Shown here one piece after another: positions 41,774 through 51,228 of a stretch of DNA of 64,000 bases. The stretch spans positions 1-64,000 of the forward strand of contig CAVAPE010000001.1 in NCBI GenBank assembly GCA_963590405.1, in the 5' to 3' direction. The DNA comes from Limisoma sp963590405 (GTDB taxonomy: Bacteria > Bacteroidota > Bacteroidia > Bacteroidales > Muribaculaceae). The number at the start of each line of letters is the position of its first letter. Position 1 is the first letter of the stretch. The translations under genes and the position numbers were made by a program. Under the pieces are notes generated by a model that had not been told where the DNA came from, searched no databases, and saw only the letters and a program-made list of their open reading frames with translations.

Positions 41774-43227
41774 TGTTGCAGTTCTTTGAATGAGAGTACT
41801 GGATGCTTGGCTGCCGTGGTCTCGTCGAGACGGCGCACCGGAGTGGTGTGGGGCGCTGTCTTCAACTCGTCAGGTTGCTCGATAGCCTCCTTGGCTATGC
41901 GGCGCATCACCTCGATAAATCCGTCGATTGTTTCCTTCGACTCCGTCTCCGTAGGCTCAATCATGATGGCCTGATGGAAGAGCAGAGGGAAATAGATTGT
42001 CGGGGCGTGGAAGCCGTAGTCGAGCAGACGTTTGGCCACGTCGAGCGTAGTTACGTCGGTCGACTTGTCGGCAAGACCGTCAAACACAAATTCGTGCTTG
42101 CACACCGTAGGGATAGGCAGGCGGTAGCAGTCCTTGAGCGACTCCTTTATATAGTTCGCGTTGAGCGTAGCCAGCGGACCCGCAAGACGGATGTTCTGCT
42201 TGCCGAGCATAAGGATATAGGCGTAGGCACGCATCAGGATGCCGAAGTTGCCCATAAATCCCGACACTCGTCCGGCAGCGTCGTCGGTGCGAACCACGTG
42301 TAGCAGTCCGTCATCGCCGCGGCGCACCTTCATGTCAGGCAAGCAGTCGGCAAGATGGGCTGCAACGCCCACTGGCCCAGAGCCCGGACCGCCTCCGCCG
42401 TGAGGCGTGGAGAACGTCTTGTGGAGGTTGAGGTGCATGATGTCGAAACCCATGTCGCCTGGGCGCACCTTGCCCAGCAGAGGATTGAAGTTCGCTCCGT
42501 CGTAGTAGAGCAGACCGCCGCAGTCGTGCACCATCTTGGCAATCTCTGGTATGCGTGTCTCAAACAAGCCCAGCGTGTTCGGGTTGGTCATCATGATGCC
42601 AGCCACAGTGTCGTCGAGCAGCGGGCGCAGAGCATCGATGTCGATAGTGCCGTCGTCGAGCGACTTCACCTCCACCACCGTCAGTCCGCACACCGCAGCG
42701 CTGGCAGGGTTGGTGCCGTGGGCGCTGTCGGGCACAATCACCTTAGTGCGGTGGCTATCGCCTCGCAGTTCGTGGTAGCGGCGCATCACCATCAGTCCCG
42801 TCAGTTCGCCATGCGCGCCGGCGTAGGGGTCGAAGGTGAAATGAGCCATTCCCGTGATTGCTGCCAACGCCTTGTCGAGGCTCTCGTAGAGTTCGAGCGC
42901 ACCTTGCACCGACGCATCGGGCTGAAGCGGATGCAGGTCGGCGAAGCCCGGCATGGCGGCAACTTCTTCGTTGATTTTCGGATTGTATTTCATGGTGCAA
43001 CTGCCGAGCGGATAGAAGCCCGTGTCGACACCGAAATTCATGTTCGACAGATTCGTGTAGTGGCGCACCACATCGAGTTCGCTAACTTCCGGCAGTTCTG
43101 CCTCCTCGTCGCGGCGCAGTTCCGCCGGCATACCGTCGCAGCCTGTTGCCCAGCCGTTTTCGGGCAGGGAGAAACCTGTGCGCCCAGCGCGCGAAAGTTC
43201 GAATATCAGTTTATCGTAGTATTTCAT
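41767..43227 (-). CDS. gcvPB: glycine dehydrogenase (decarboxylating) subunit 2
   Basis: 486 residues, the C-terminal half of the split P protein. The PLP-binding lysine is Lys270 in HLNLHKTFSTPHGGGGPG; other signatures are FYPLGSCTMKYNPKINEE and PDSAHGTNPASAAVCG. With GcvPA it decarboxylates glycine and passes the aminomethyl group to lipoyl-GcvH. Overlaps gcvPA by 4 bases (translational coupling) and lpdA by 7. Split P proteins are the rule in Firmicutes and common in other phyla; the fused form is found in E. coli and in many Bacteroides. Confidence 0.96.
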   Translation of the reverse strand: MKYYDKLIFELSRAGRTGFSLPENGWATGCDGMPAELRRDEEAELPEVSELDVVRHYTNLSNMNFGVDTGFYPLGSCTMKYNPKINEEVAAMPGFADLHPLQPDASVQGALELYESLDKALAAITGMAHFTFDPYAGAHGELTGLMVMRRYHELRGDSHRTKVIVPDSAHGTNPASAAVCGLTVVEVKSLDDGTIDIDALRPLLDDTVAGIMMTNPNTLGLFETRIPEIAKMVHDCGGLLYYDGANFNPLLGKVRPGDMGFDIMHLNLHKTFSTPHGGGGPGSGPVGVAAHLADCLPDMKVRRGDDGLLHVVRTDDAAGRVSGFMGNFGILMRAYAYILMLGKQNIRLAGPLATLNANYIKESLKDCYRLPIPTVCKHEFVFDGLADKSTDVTTLDVAKRLLDYGFHAPTIYFPLLFHQAIMIEPTETESKETIDGFIEVMRRIAKEAIEQPDELKTAPHTTPVRRLDETTAAKHPVLSFKELQQC

Positions 43228-44552
43228 AACTTGAAGTTCTTGATTAGGTTAACCATACGATCGATTTCTTCGCGGGTGCGGCGCTCCGTTGCGCAGAACG
43301 TAACCAAGCCTTCTTCCGTAGGCAGTGCGCCAAAAAATCCGCCGTTGGCAAGCAACTGTTGTAGCGTTTCGGTAGGGATGTCGGAGCGGAGGGCAAACTC
43401 CTTGAGGAACGGCTTGTGGAAAGCCTCCGTGAAGTGCCCTGTGGCAATCAGTTGGTCGTGAAGATAGTGGGCAGCGCCGTAGGAGAGGTCGCAAACCTGG
43501 CGCAGACCCTTTTTGCCCATCAACGACAGGTAGATGGTTACGTAGAGAGCCATCAGCGACTGGTTAGAACAGATGTTGCTGTTGGCCTTCTCGCGGCGGA
43601 TGTGCTGCTCGCGCGCCTGAAGCGTAAGTACGAAGGCACGCTTGCCGTCGACGTCGGTAGTTGCGCCGACGATGCGTCCCGGCAATTTGCGCACATACTC
43701 TTTGCAGCAAGCGAGGAAGCCCACATACGGACCACCGAAGCCCAATGGAATACCCAATGACTGGCCGTCGCCGCAAGCCACGTCGGCACCCCATTCGCCC
43801 GGGGTGCGCACCACGGCAAGAGCCGACGGGTCGCAGTAGACCATCAGCAGAGCCTTCACGCCGTGCACGGCATCGGCAAAGCCAGTGAGGTCCTCCACGA
43901 TGCCAAAGCGGTTGACCGACGGCACGAGTACGCCAGCCACATCGCCCTCGGCAAGAAGGCGTTCCATGTCGGCAAGGTCGGTCTGCCCATCGCTACTGGC
44001 AATCTCGGTGAGAGCCACGCCGTGGTACTTGGCGTAGGTCTTCACCACCTCGCGCACCTGCGGCAGGAGCGTCGACGACAGCAGTACGCGCGACTTCTTG
44101 CGCGTGGCAGCCATCGCCATCATCATCGCCTCGGCTGCCGACGTTGCACCGTCGTACATCGACGCATTGGTGCAGTCCATGCCGGTGAGCGTGGAAATCA
44201 TACTCTGAAATTCAAAGATATAGCGTAGTGTGCCCTGCGAAATCTCAGCCTGATAGGGGGTGTAGGCAGTGAGAAACTCCGAGCGGCTCGTGAGGGCGGC
44301 AATGACCGACGGCGCATAGTGGTCGTAGGCACCTCCGCCAGCCATCACGGTGAGCCGGTGGTTGCGCTTGTCGAGTTCTTCAAAGCGGCGGCGCACCTCC
44401 ATCTCCGTCATAGCATCGGGGAGGTCGTAGTCGCCGTTGAAAATCACGCTCTTGGGCACGTCGGCATAGAGGTCGTCGAGGCTCTCCATGCCGATGCGTT
44501 TAAGCATTTCGCCGATGTCGTCGGCGGTGTGCGGAAAATATGCAAATCCCAT
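43224..44552 (-). CDS. gcvPA: glycine dehydrogenase (decarboxylating) subunit 1
   Basis: 442 residues, the N-terminal half of the P protein. FAYFPHTADDIGEML-like start (the family begins with Y-x-P-x-T), AYTPYQAEISQGTLRYIFEFQSMI and TGMDCTNASMYDGATSAAEA are diagnostic. Partner of GcvPB in a heterotetramer. 12 bases after gcvH. Confidence 0.95.
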   Translation of the reverse strand: MGFAYFPHTADDIGEMLKRIGMESLDDLYADVPKSVIFNGDYDLPDAMTEMEVRRRFEELDKRNHRLTVMAGGGAYDHYAPSVIAALTSRSEFLTAYTPYQAEISQGTLRYIFEFQSMISTLTGMDCTNASMYDGATSAAEAMMMAMAATRKKSRVLLSSTLLPQVREVVKTYAKYHGVALTEIASSDGQTDLADMERLLAEGDVAGVLVPSVNRFGIVEDLTGFADAVHGVKALLMVYCDPSALAVVRTPGEWGADVACGDGQSLGIPLGFGGPYVGFLACCKEYVRKLPGRIVGATTDVDGKRAFVLTLQAREQHIRREKANSNICSNQSLMALYVTIYLSLMGKKGLRQVCDLSYGAAHYLHDQLIATGHFTEAFHKPFLKEFALRSDIPTETLQQLLANGGFFGALPTEEGLVTFCATERRTREEIDRMVNLIKNFKL

Positions 44553-44564
44553 AGGCTCAGGTTG

Positions 44565-44954
44565 TTAATGTTCCTCGTTTTCGCAGTGCTTGCCGTAGGC
44601 TTCGGCGTCCATAAGAGCCTTCACCTCGTCGGGGTCGGAAAGGCGCACCTTAATAATCCAGTTTGCATAGGCATCCTTGTTGAGGAGTTCCGGAGCGTCG
44701 GCAAGAGCCTCGTTTACCTCCACCACCTCGCCGCTTACGGGCGAGATGAGGTCGCTGGCAGCCTTTACGCTCTCCACTGCGCCGAAATCTTCGCCTGCAG
44801 TCACTTCGTCTTCCTCCTCGGGCATGTCAACATAAACGATGTTGCCCATTGCCTGTTGTGCATGGTCGGTGATGCCGATATATCCAAATTCGCCGTCGAT
44901 TTTAAGCCATTCGTGCGATTCGCTGTAGTACAGTCCTTCAATTGTTTTAGCCAT
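44565..44954 (-). CDS. gcvH: glycine cleavage system H protein
   Basis: 129 residues. The lipoyl-bearing lysine is Lys64 in AVESVKAASDLISPVSGEV; the preceding GYIGITDHAQQAMGNIVYVDMP is typical. Carries the aminomethyl group from P to T and the reduced lipoyl group to L. A dedicated lipoate ligase is encoded at the front of the operon. Confidence 0.96.
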   Translation of the reverse strand: MAKTIEGLYYSESHEWLKIDGEFGYIGITDHAQQAMGNIVYVDMPEEEDEVTAGEDFGAVESVKAASDLISPVSGEVVEVNEALADAPELLNKDAYANWIIKVRLSDPDEVKALMDAEAYGKHCENEEH

Positions 44955-44981
44955 AGTTGTAAGTGTTTTATTGTTAGGTTT

Positions 44982-46076
44982 TTATTTCTTGTATTTTTTA
45001 TCGTAGAAACGTTTTTTGCACACCGTGCCAGCAAACACCTTCTTGCGGATGCGCACATCCACTGCAGTGCCGAGTGCCGCATAGCGACTGTCGATGAGCG
45101 CAAGACACACGCTGCGGTCGGTGGTGATGGTGTGGTAGCCCGTGGTCACTTCGCCAATCTGCACGCCGTCGACCTCGACGGCATATCCGCCGCGCGGGAT
45201 GGCGCGATCCTTCAGTTCGATGCCCACCACCTTCTTCGCCGTGCCTTCGGCTTTCTGCTTGGCGCATGCGTCGCGGCCAATAAATTCCGGCTTGTCGAGT
45301 TTCACGAACATGCCCAGTCCAGCCATTATCGGCGAGATTTCGGCACTCAGTTCGTGGCCGTAGAGCGGCAGTCCCGACTCAAAGCGGAGGGTGTCGCGGC
45401 AGCCAAGTCCGCACGGAGTGACGCCAGCGGCAACAAACAGTTCCCACATCTTCACGATGGAGTTGGTGTCCATATAAAATTCGAAGCCGTCCTCGCCCGT
45501 GTAGCCTGTGCGGCTCACAATCAGCGGTTTGCTGTAGCATTCCGTCTCCTTGAAGGTGTAGAACGTAAGGTCGGAGAGGTCGAGTCCGAGGGTGTCCTTC
45601 GCCACCTTCTCCGCCTCTGGTCCCTGGAGGGCAATCTGCCCATAGGCAGCCGAGCGGTTGTCGATTTCCACGTCAAATCCGTCGGCTTGTTGGCGTATCC
45701 ACGCCTCGTCCTTCTCGATGTTGGCGGCATTCACCACCAGTAGCCATTCCTGCGGAGCAGCCATCTTGTAGACCAACAGGTCGTCGACCACGCCGCCGTC
45801 CTCATAGAGCATCATGCCGTAGAGGATTTTGCCCGCTGGAAGGGCAGTCACGTCGTTGGTAAAGATATGGTTGACAAACTTTTCGGCATCGGTGCCGCTG
45901 ACGAAGATTTCTCCCATGTGCGACACGTCGAACATGCCCATGTGTTGCCTTACGGCGTTGTGCTCTTCAATGATTGAGGAGTATTGTATCGGCATTATGA
46001 ATCCGCCGAACGGACTCATCTGCGCCTTTAGCGCAATGTGGTTGTCGTAGAGACAAGTTTTCTTTAAATCGTCCAT
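44982..46076 (-). CDS. gcvT: aminomethyltransferase (T protein)
   Basis: 364 residues. Start LKKTCLYDNHIALKAQMSPFGGFIMPIQYSS and the folate-binding FDVSHMGEIFVSG, then SRTGYTGEDGFEFYMD, PCGLGCRDTLRFESGLPLYGHEL and the C-terminal barrel. Transfers the methylene group to tetrahydrofolate and releases ammonia. 7 bases after lplA and 27 before gcvH. Confidence 0.96.
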   Translation of the reverse strand: MDDLKKTCLYDNHIALKAQMSPFGGFIMPIQYSSIIEEHNAVRQHMGMFDVSHMGEIFVSGTDAEKFVNHIFTNDVTALPAGKILYGMMLYEDGGVVDDLLVYKMAAPQEWLLVVNAANIEKDEAWIRQQADGFDVEIDNRSAAYGQIALQGPEAEKVAKDTLGLDLSDLTFYTFKETECYSKPLIVSRTGYTGEDGFEFYMDTNSIVKMWELFVAAGVTPCGLGCRDTLRFESGLPLYGHELSAEISPIMAGLGMFVKLDKPEFIGRDACAKQKAEGTAKKVVGIELKDRAIPRGGYAVEVDGVQIGEVTTGYHTITTDRSVCLALIDSRYAALGTAVDVRIRKKVFAGTVCKKRFYDKKYKK

Positions 46077-46083
46077 AGTATTT

Positions 46084-47052
46084 TTAGGATTTTAAGATGA
46101 TGTCAATCAGTTGGTTCGTAGTTAGGTTGGCGATGTAGCGCAACGCGTCGAAGCCGTCGAGCAGCGCCGCCGCCTCTGCCAGCGGCTTGCCGTGGAGCAG
46201 GCGATTGAGTTCCGGCTCGGGGTCGGCAATCATAAAGTAGTCGCCTGAGAGGCTGATGTGGTGCACAATGCCGCTGCGCAACTGCAGGCTTACGCCCACT
46301 TCGCCCACCGACGGAATCTTTTTCGACTTGCCGACGGTGTAGGCAGGGTTGCTGCCCGCAAAGAAACTTTCGTCGAGGTAGGTGCTCTCAATCTCGCGTA
46401 TGCGCGCAATCTCCGTGGGCGTGAGCACGCGCTCGCCGTCGCAGAAATTGTCGATGAGATATTGCTTGAATACGCCAATCGGCATCGTTGTGTGCTCGCT
46501 GAGGTTGGTGACGTGCTGGCGCACCGATGCCACGCCCTTGCTCTTGAGTTTCTGCTCCGAAGGCGTGATGGCGAGTTGCATCCGCTCGAAGTCGCTATTG
46601 TAGAGCAGAGTGCCGTGGACAATGCTTTTGCCCGGCACCTTGTAGAACGCGTTGCCGCTCACCTTGCGCCCGCCAATCTGGATGTCGTTGCGCCCCGACA
46701 CTTCCGCCTCCACGCCGATTTGTCGCAGCAGTGCAGCCATGCGTTGCAGGTAGGCATCAAACACCTCCGCAACGTTCTCGCCGCGCGAGATGTAGGAAAT
46801 CATCAGGTTGCCCCAGTCGGAATACACGCATCCGCCGCCGCTCTTGCGGCGGAACATCTTGATGCCCTCCTTGCGGCAGTAGTCCACATTCACCTCCGTA
46901 GCCATCAACTGGTTACGTCCGAAAATCACAGTAGGGCTCACCTGCCAAAGGAAGAAAGCCTCGTCGGGCATCTCTTTGGCAGCAAACTCTTCCATGGCAA
47001 GGTAGAAAATCAGCCTATGCTCGGTGTTGTCAGGTAGCAGTAAGTGTTTCAT
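46084..47052 (-). CDS. lplA: lipoate--protein ligase A
   Basis: 322 residues. LplA/LipB domain with the Arg-rich loop MFRRKSGGGCVYSDWGNLMISYI (about residues 73-95), KVSGNAFYKVPGKSIVHGTLLYN carrying the catalytic lysine, and a C-terminal accessory domain about residues 235-322. Attaches scavenged lipoate to GcvH using ATP. First gene of the operon, with a clear promoter 26 bases above the start; no glycine riboswitch is visible in that short leader. Confidence 0.92.
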   Translation of the reverse strand: MKHLLLPDNTEHRLIFYLAMEEFAAKEMPDEAFFLWQVSPTVIFGRNQLMATEVNVDYCRKEGIKMFRRKSGGGCVYSDWGNLMISYISRGENVAEVFDAYLQRMAALLRQIGVEAEVSGRNDIQIGGRKVSGNAFYKVPGKSIVHGTLLYNSDFERMQLAITPSEQKLKSKGVASVRQHVTNLSEHTTMPIGVFKQYLIDNFCDGERVLTPTEIARIREIESTYLDESFFAGSNPAYTVGKSKKIPSVGEVGVSLQLRSGIVHHISLSGDYFMIADPEPELNRLLHGKPLAEAAALLDGFDALRYIANLTTNQLIDIILKS

Positions 47053-47078
47053 CTTAGGTTCGTGTAATTCCGATTTCC

Positions 47079-47108
47079 CAAAGGTAGCAACACTTCTGCT
47101 GATTGCAA
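47079..47108 (-). promoter_or_regulatory. glycine-cleavage operon promoter
   Basis: Minus strand TTG (47108-47106), 19 bases, TACCTTTG (47086-47079). Confidence 0.8.
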
Positions 47109-47142
47109 ACTATTCCTATGTGTTGTGCAACATAATGCAGTG

Positions 47143-48177
47143 TTAAAAGCGGATGATGTGCTTCTCCGACGAGAGAGCGCCAACGATGCCCCAACCATTG
47201 TCCACATTGCTGTAAATCTGCACCGTTTCGGTGTAGGCGTCGCGGTCGGTGATGCGGTAGAGCCAGATGGAGTTGAGGTAGTTGAAAAATTCGGGTGTTA
47301 TCGACTGCAGTTCCACAACCACCCATTTGTTTTCCTGCCCGACTCTGCTTTCGTCGATGACGGGACGGCTCTCGCGTAGCCGCGTTTCTACGGTAAACTC
47401 GTGCGTCTTGCCGTTGATAAGGTTGTCGCTGAACACGTTCGACATTCCTGCTGCCCATCCGCCGTAGCCCTTATGGAGGCTTACGTTCTTGAAAATCACG
47501 TCGCTACTGCTGAACGAATCCTTGAAGTAGTAGGTGTCGCCGTCATAGATATATTCTTTGTCGTCTATTTTTATCAACAGCGCGGCACTGCGCACCTTCA
47601 GACGGTAGTAGTTGGTCTCGTTGGCAGGGTCGGTGATGCGCAGGGTGATGCGCGCCACGGTGTCCTGTGCAGTGTTGGTGTCGGTTTCAAACGACATGGG
47701 GTCGTAGAATTTCTCGTAGCCAACCACCTCAATCAGTTGGTGCTGCGGCACCTTGGTTTGTGCTTTGACGGCAGGATAGCCGTCGGCAGAGGCTTGGATT
47801 GTCACCTCATCGCCCTCTTTTGGGCGGTAGTCGCACTGGAAACAGAAGTTCTTGGCATCATATTTCAAGTCGTACACGTCGCTGCCGTTGACGGTGGCGG
47901 TGACTTTAGCAGTGGGCACTACCGAGCGCTTCACCAGAGCGTCGTTGTAGTTATGGCTCTCGTAGTCGGCAAAGTCGATATATTCATCGATTGTGAAATC
48001 CTTAAACGAACAGGCTTTGGTCACGGTCACCGTCAGCGTGGTGTCGGGCGAGAGGAGCGCATTGATGTCGAGTTCGTGGATGTCGTCGGTGTCGCTGGTC
48101 TTGATGTCGACCTCGCAACCGGTTGCCAGTATGCCCAGTAGGGCAACGGCGGCATATATGATATTCGTTTTTTTCAT
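47143..48177 (-). CDS. DUF4249 lipoprotein paired with TonB-dependent receptor
   Basis: 344 residues from the ATG at 48177, which begins a lipoprotein signal ending LATGC (Cys21); the frame is open upstream but overlaps the receptor gene. The body is beta-rich with a DUF4249 pattern: ELDINALLSPDTTLTVTVTKA, PTAKVTATVNGSDVYDLKYDAK, and YYRLKVRSAALLIKIDDKEYIYDG. DUF4249 proteins are encoded next to TonB-dependent receptors in Bacteroidetes and are thought to be their surface partner. 8 bases after the receptor gene, same operon. Confidence 0.88.
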   Translation of the reverse strand: MKKTNIIYAAVALLGILATGCEVDIKTSDTDDIHELDINALLSPDTTLTVTVTKACSFKDFTIDEYIDFADYESHNYNDALVKRSVVPTAKVTATVNGSDVYDLKYDAKNFCFQCDYRPKEGDEVTIQASADGYPAVKAQTKVPQHQLIEVVGYEKFYDPMSFETDTNTAQDTVARITLRITDPANETNYYRLKVRSAALLIKIDDKEYIYDGDTYYFKDSFSSSDVIFKNVSLHKGYGGWAAGMSNVFSDNLINGKTHEFTVETRLRESRPVIDESRVGQENKWVVVELQSITPEFFNYLNSIWLYRITDRDAYTETVQIYSNVDNGWGIVGALSSEKHIIRF

Positions 48178-48185
48178 CGTCGTGA

Positions 48186-50744
48186 CTAAAATTTGATTGT
48201 GTAATCGATTGAAGGCAAGAACGGAAGTTTGCACACGCCTTTCAGATAAGGCTCTGAGTCTCTGTAACTCACATATATGTCGGTGACGTTCTTGTGGTTG
48301 TAGACGTTGTAGAGGCTCAGTCCGAAACCGCTTTCGCAACGGCGGTGGCGGAGAGTGTAGGTGAGCCGAAGGTCGAGATGGTGCTCGTCGGGCATCTTGA
48401 ACGAGTTGCGTCCGCGGTAGGAATAGAAGCGGCTGAAACGGTTGAAGTATGCCGCGCCGTCGGGATCATCCGAACTGAAGCCTCCGATGATGTGGAACGT
48501 CGAAGAACTACTTGTGATGTCGCCGACTGGGTCGTATTCGTCTATTCTGCCGCCGCTGATAACCGTTGTGGCAACATTGCCTCGGCGTCCGCTGCGGTAG
48601 GTCCACGAGAGCGATGCGTTCCAGTGCTTGTTGAAGCGGTGAGAGATTACGATGTTCACGCTGTGGCGGCGGTCGTTGGCAGCCGGGAACTCCTTGCCGC
48701 CGTTGATTTCCTGTAGCGGAGTGTCGAATGTGCGTAGCGACTTCGACCATGTGTAACTAACCCATCCTGTGGTGTTGCCCGATTCCTTTTTGAGCATGAA
48801 CTCTGCGCCGTAGGCTCGTCCGCTGCCGCAGGCAACCATGTCTTGCCAATCGCCGGCGGTGGAGAAGAAAGATGCGCCGTCTTTGTATTCCACAAGGTTT
48901 TTCATCCATTTGTAGTAACCTTCCACCTCGAAACTCAGCCCTTTAATTATCTCGTAGCCAACGCCGGCAGCCACTTGGTCGGAGTAGGTTACAGGGATTT
49001 TCTTGGTCGACGGCACCCAGATATCCGACGGCATCACGAGGTTGCCGCTCGTGAGCAGATGCAAGCCCTGCGACATTCGCGCATACGACAGTTTGATGGC
49101 AAGATTGCTTGTTGGCATAATGCTCACCGAGGCGCGCGGCTCAAGAGAATGGGTGGTCGCGTCGGTCGACGAATAAAGAGCGTAGCGCAAGCCTACGTTG
49201 GCTTTAAGCCATGAGGCAATGCTCCATTCGTCCTCGGCATAGACGCTAAAAGTGGAAATGTCGGTGCTGTTGCCTATGCGTTCGTCGGTGATGGTTTCCT
49301 TGTTCGCCTTGCCCTTCTGGAAATAGGTTATCGTGGTGTGGTTGTAGACATCGACTGTGGGCGACAGGTGCTGCAACTTGAAACTTGCGCCGTAGCGCAG
49401 TGTTTGCCGTGGTGCCACATTGTGCGTGAAGTCGGCATTCACCGACAAATCGCTGATTTTTGAGTGGTAGCGGGCATAGGATTCGGCATCGAGCGACTTG
49501 TCGTTCTTGATCCCATCGCTGATATCTTCTTTGAATGACCAGAACTTATGGTCTGTCTGCGATTGCGCCAGTGAGTAGTTGTAGGTGCTGAAGCCAGCCG
49601 AGGCGTTCATCTGCAACTTTGAGTTGAACGAGTGAATCCACGACAGTCCGCCAATGATGTTGCCCCAATTCGAGTCGGTGCTGCTTTGTGAATTCTGAGT
49701 GTAGTAGGTTGTAGTGAGTGCCGAACTGTTGTATTTACTCTTTTCTGCCGACCAACTCGATGGCGACACGTTGTCTTTGTCGTTGCCAAAGTAGAACGTT
49801 GCCGACAGTCGGTCGGATGCCGAAAAGCGGTGCACGAGCCGTGCCGTTATGTCGTAGTAGTTGAGGTCGAGATAGGGGGTGAGTACCGTCTGATTGTCGA
49901 TGACGCGTTTCATCGTCGGAATTACAAGGGCGTTGAGGTAGGATGCCCGTGCTGAGACGCTGAACGAGGTGTGTCCTTTCCAGATCGGGCCTTCGGCGTG
50001 GATTGCCGACGACATTACGCCGGCTGAGAGCGAGCCGTGGTAGCGGTCGAAATCGCCGTCGCGGAGAGATACGTCGACCACGCTCGACAGTCGTGAGCCG
50101 TAGCGCGCTGGGAAGCCGCCTTTAAGTACGGTCACGTCGCTAACCATTTCGGGACTGAATGCCGATACAAAACCCTTCAAATGCTCGGGGTTATAGATTG
50201 TGAAGCCGTCAATTGAGATTTGGTTTTGGTCGTAGGAGCCGCCGCGCACGTAGATGCCCGCCGTGCCGTCGTTGCCCGTCTGGATGCCAGGCAGTGTCTG
50301 CAGGGCTTTAAGCACGTCTACTTCGCCCAGTGTTGCTGGCAGTGACTTGATTTGCCTTACCGACAATGCGTTGGCACTCATCTGCGTGGCGCGGATGCCT
50401 ACTTGCGACGGCGCGTAGATTGTAACGTCGCGCAACTTGTTGTCGCGCGTGAGGCGGATGTCGAACGATGAGTTCTTGTCGGCTTTTATCTGTGTGGAAT
50501 ATGAGGTGTAGCCTACGTAACTGACTACTATGTTGATTGTTTCGCCAACGGTGGGGTGGAGTTCGAAGAAACCGGCAATGTCGGTGGTTTGTCCATAACG
50601 GTTGTCGGTTGAATACACACTTGCCCCAATCAGTGCTTCCCCCGTCTCGGCATCTGAAACAGTGCCGCTGACCATCACGTTCTGCGCGTGGCAAACCGCC
50701 GAAGCAAGGGCAAAACAGATTATAATCGCTAATTTTCTGAACAT
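48186..50744 (-). CDS. TonB-dependent outer-membrane receptor with carboxypeptidase-like regulatory domain
   Basis: 852 residues. Signal peptide to about residue 20; a CarboxypepD_reg-like domain at 23-105 (VSGTVSDAETGEALIGASVYS, GETINIVVSYVGYTSY); plug domain about 120-225 (LPATLGEVDVLKALQTLPGIQ, GIYVRGGSYDQNQISIDGFTIYN); then a 22-strand barrel ending in Phe (SIDYTIKF). Imports a ligand at the expense of TonB energy. There is no SusD-like gene; DUF4249 takes that place. Substrate unknown. No glycosidase or peptidase is clustered. Confidence 0.93.
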   Translation of the reverse strand: MFRKLAIIICFALASAVCHAQNVMVSGTVSDAETGEALIGASVYSTDNRYGQTTDIAGFFELHPTVGETINIVVSYVGYTSYSTQIKADKNSSFDIRLTRDNKLRDVTIYAPSQVGIRATQMSANALSVRQIKSLPATLGEVDVLKALQTLPGIQTGNDGTAGIYVRGGSYDQNQISIDGFTIYNPEHLKGFVSAFSPEMVSDVTVLKGGFPARYGSRLSSVVDVSLRDGDFDRYHGSLSAGVMSSAIHAEGPIWKGHTSFSVSARASYLNALVIPTMKRVIDNQTVLTPYLDLNYYDITARLVHRFSASDRLSATFYFGNDKDNVSPSSWSAEKSKYNSSALTTTYYTQNSQSSTDSNWGNIIGGLSWIHSFNSKLQMNASAGFSTYNYSLAQSQTDHKFWSFKEDISDGIKNDKSLDAESYARYHSKISDLSVNADFTHNVAPRQTLRYGASFKLQHLSPTVDVYNHTTITYFQKGKANKETITDERIGNSTDISTFSVYAEDEWSIASWLKANVGLRYALYSSTDATTHSLEPRASVSIMPTSNLAIKLSYARMSQGLHLLTSGNLVMPSDIWVPSTKKIPVTYSDQVAAGVGYEIIKGLSFEVEGYYKWMKNLVEYKDGASFFSTAGDWQDMVACGSGRAYGAEFMLKKESGNTTGWVSYTWSKSLRTFDTPLQEINGGKEFPAANDRRHSVNIVISHRFNKHWNASLSWTYRSGRRGNVATTVISGGRIDEYDPVGDITSSSSTFHIIGGFSSDDPDGAAYFNRFSRFYSYRGRNSFKMPDEHHLDLRLTYTLRHRRCESGFGLSLYNVYNHKNVTDIYVSYRDSEPYLKGVCKLPFLPSIDYTIKF

Positions 50745-50842
50745 AATATCTTACAGGTTAACTCATGATAGAAATTTTGGCTAAAAATAATTATTTATCG
50801 CTTAATTTCCCAAATTTGTCGAGATGATTTTTTGAAAATATT

Positions 50843-50911
50843 CACCCCGTAGAGGGTGCTACCAACACTGGCTGAGCCCTGATGATGTGGGTTGCGCCGC
50901 TTACAGGGCGC
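50843..50911. repeat. small REP-like hairpins upstream of the YafQ antitoxin
   Basis: Two short palindromes: CACCC/GGGTG (50843-50858) and GCGCC/GGCGC (50894-50911). The second resembles hairpins at 63113-63127. Together they look like a fragment of the dispersed repeat described near 63.1 kb. Confidence 0.5.
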
Positions 50912-50917
50912 TTAGAT

Positions 50918-50948
50918 TTGGAATTGATATATGAAAGTAATATCTTTG
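50918..50948 (+). promoter_or_regulatory. promoter of the YafQ toxin-antitoxin pair
   Basis: TTG (50918-50920), 20 bases, TATCTTTG (50941-50948); 19 bases above the antitoxin start. Confidence 0.82.
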
Positions 50949-50967
50949 CAATATATATGATAGCATT

Positions 50968-51228
50968 ATGAATACAGCAATTACCCAAAAGAAAGCCACG
51001 ATGTTTAGGCTCAACATAGATTTGGTCGAGCGGCTTAAAGAATTGGCGAAACGAGAACATCGCAGTCTCAATAATTACGTAGAGTGCGTTTTGCTCGATG
51101 TCGCTTATAATGAACCGAATGCAGAAACTGTCGCTGCGATAAAAGAGGCGCAAAGTGGTGCTTTGCGTAAATCCAAACCTGTGGATACATCGAGCGTTGA
51201 TGCAATGCTCAAATCAATGGATTTATGA
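50968..51228 (+). CDS. antitoxin of the YafQ pair (RHH-like)
   Basis: 86 residues. The stretch TMFRLNIDLVERLKELAKREHRSLNNYVECVLLDVA (about residues 11-46, in blocks) has the ribbon-helix-helix pattern of a strand followed by two helices seen in Arc/CopG-like antitoxins; the C-terminal half (residues 50-86) is a charged helix for toxin binding. The last 4 bases overlap the toxin start (ATGA), so the two are coupled. Expected to repress its own promoter. Confidence 0.82.
   Translation: MNTAITQKKATMFRLNIDLVERLKELAKREHRSLNNYVECVLLDVAYNEPNAETVAAIKEAQSGALRKSKPVDTSSVDAMLKSMDL

Noticed and set aside
46084..47108. glycine riboswitch in front of the glycine-cleavage operon
   Set aside because: Only 26 bases separate the promoter box from the lplA start, too short for an aptamer.
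50842..51153. 103-codon minus-strand frame
   Set aside because: Covers the promoter and the start of the YafQ antitoxin; no family pattern.
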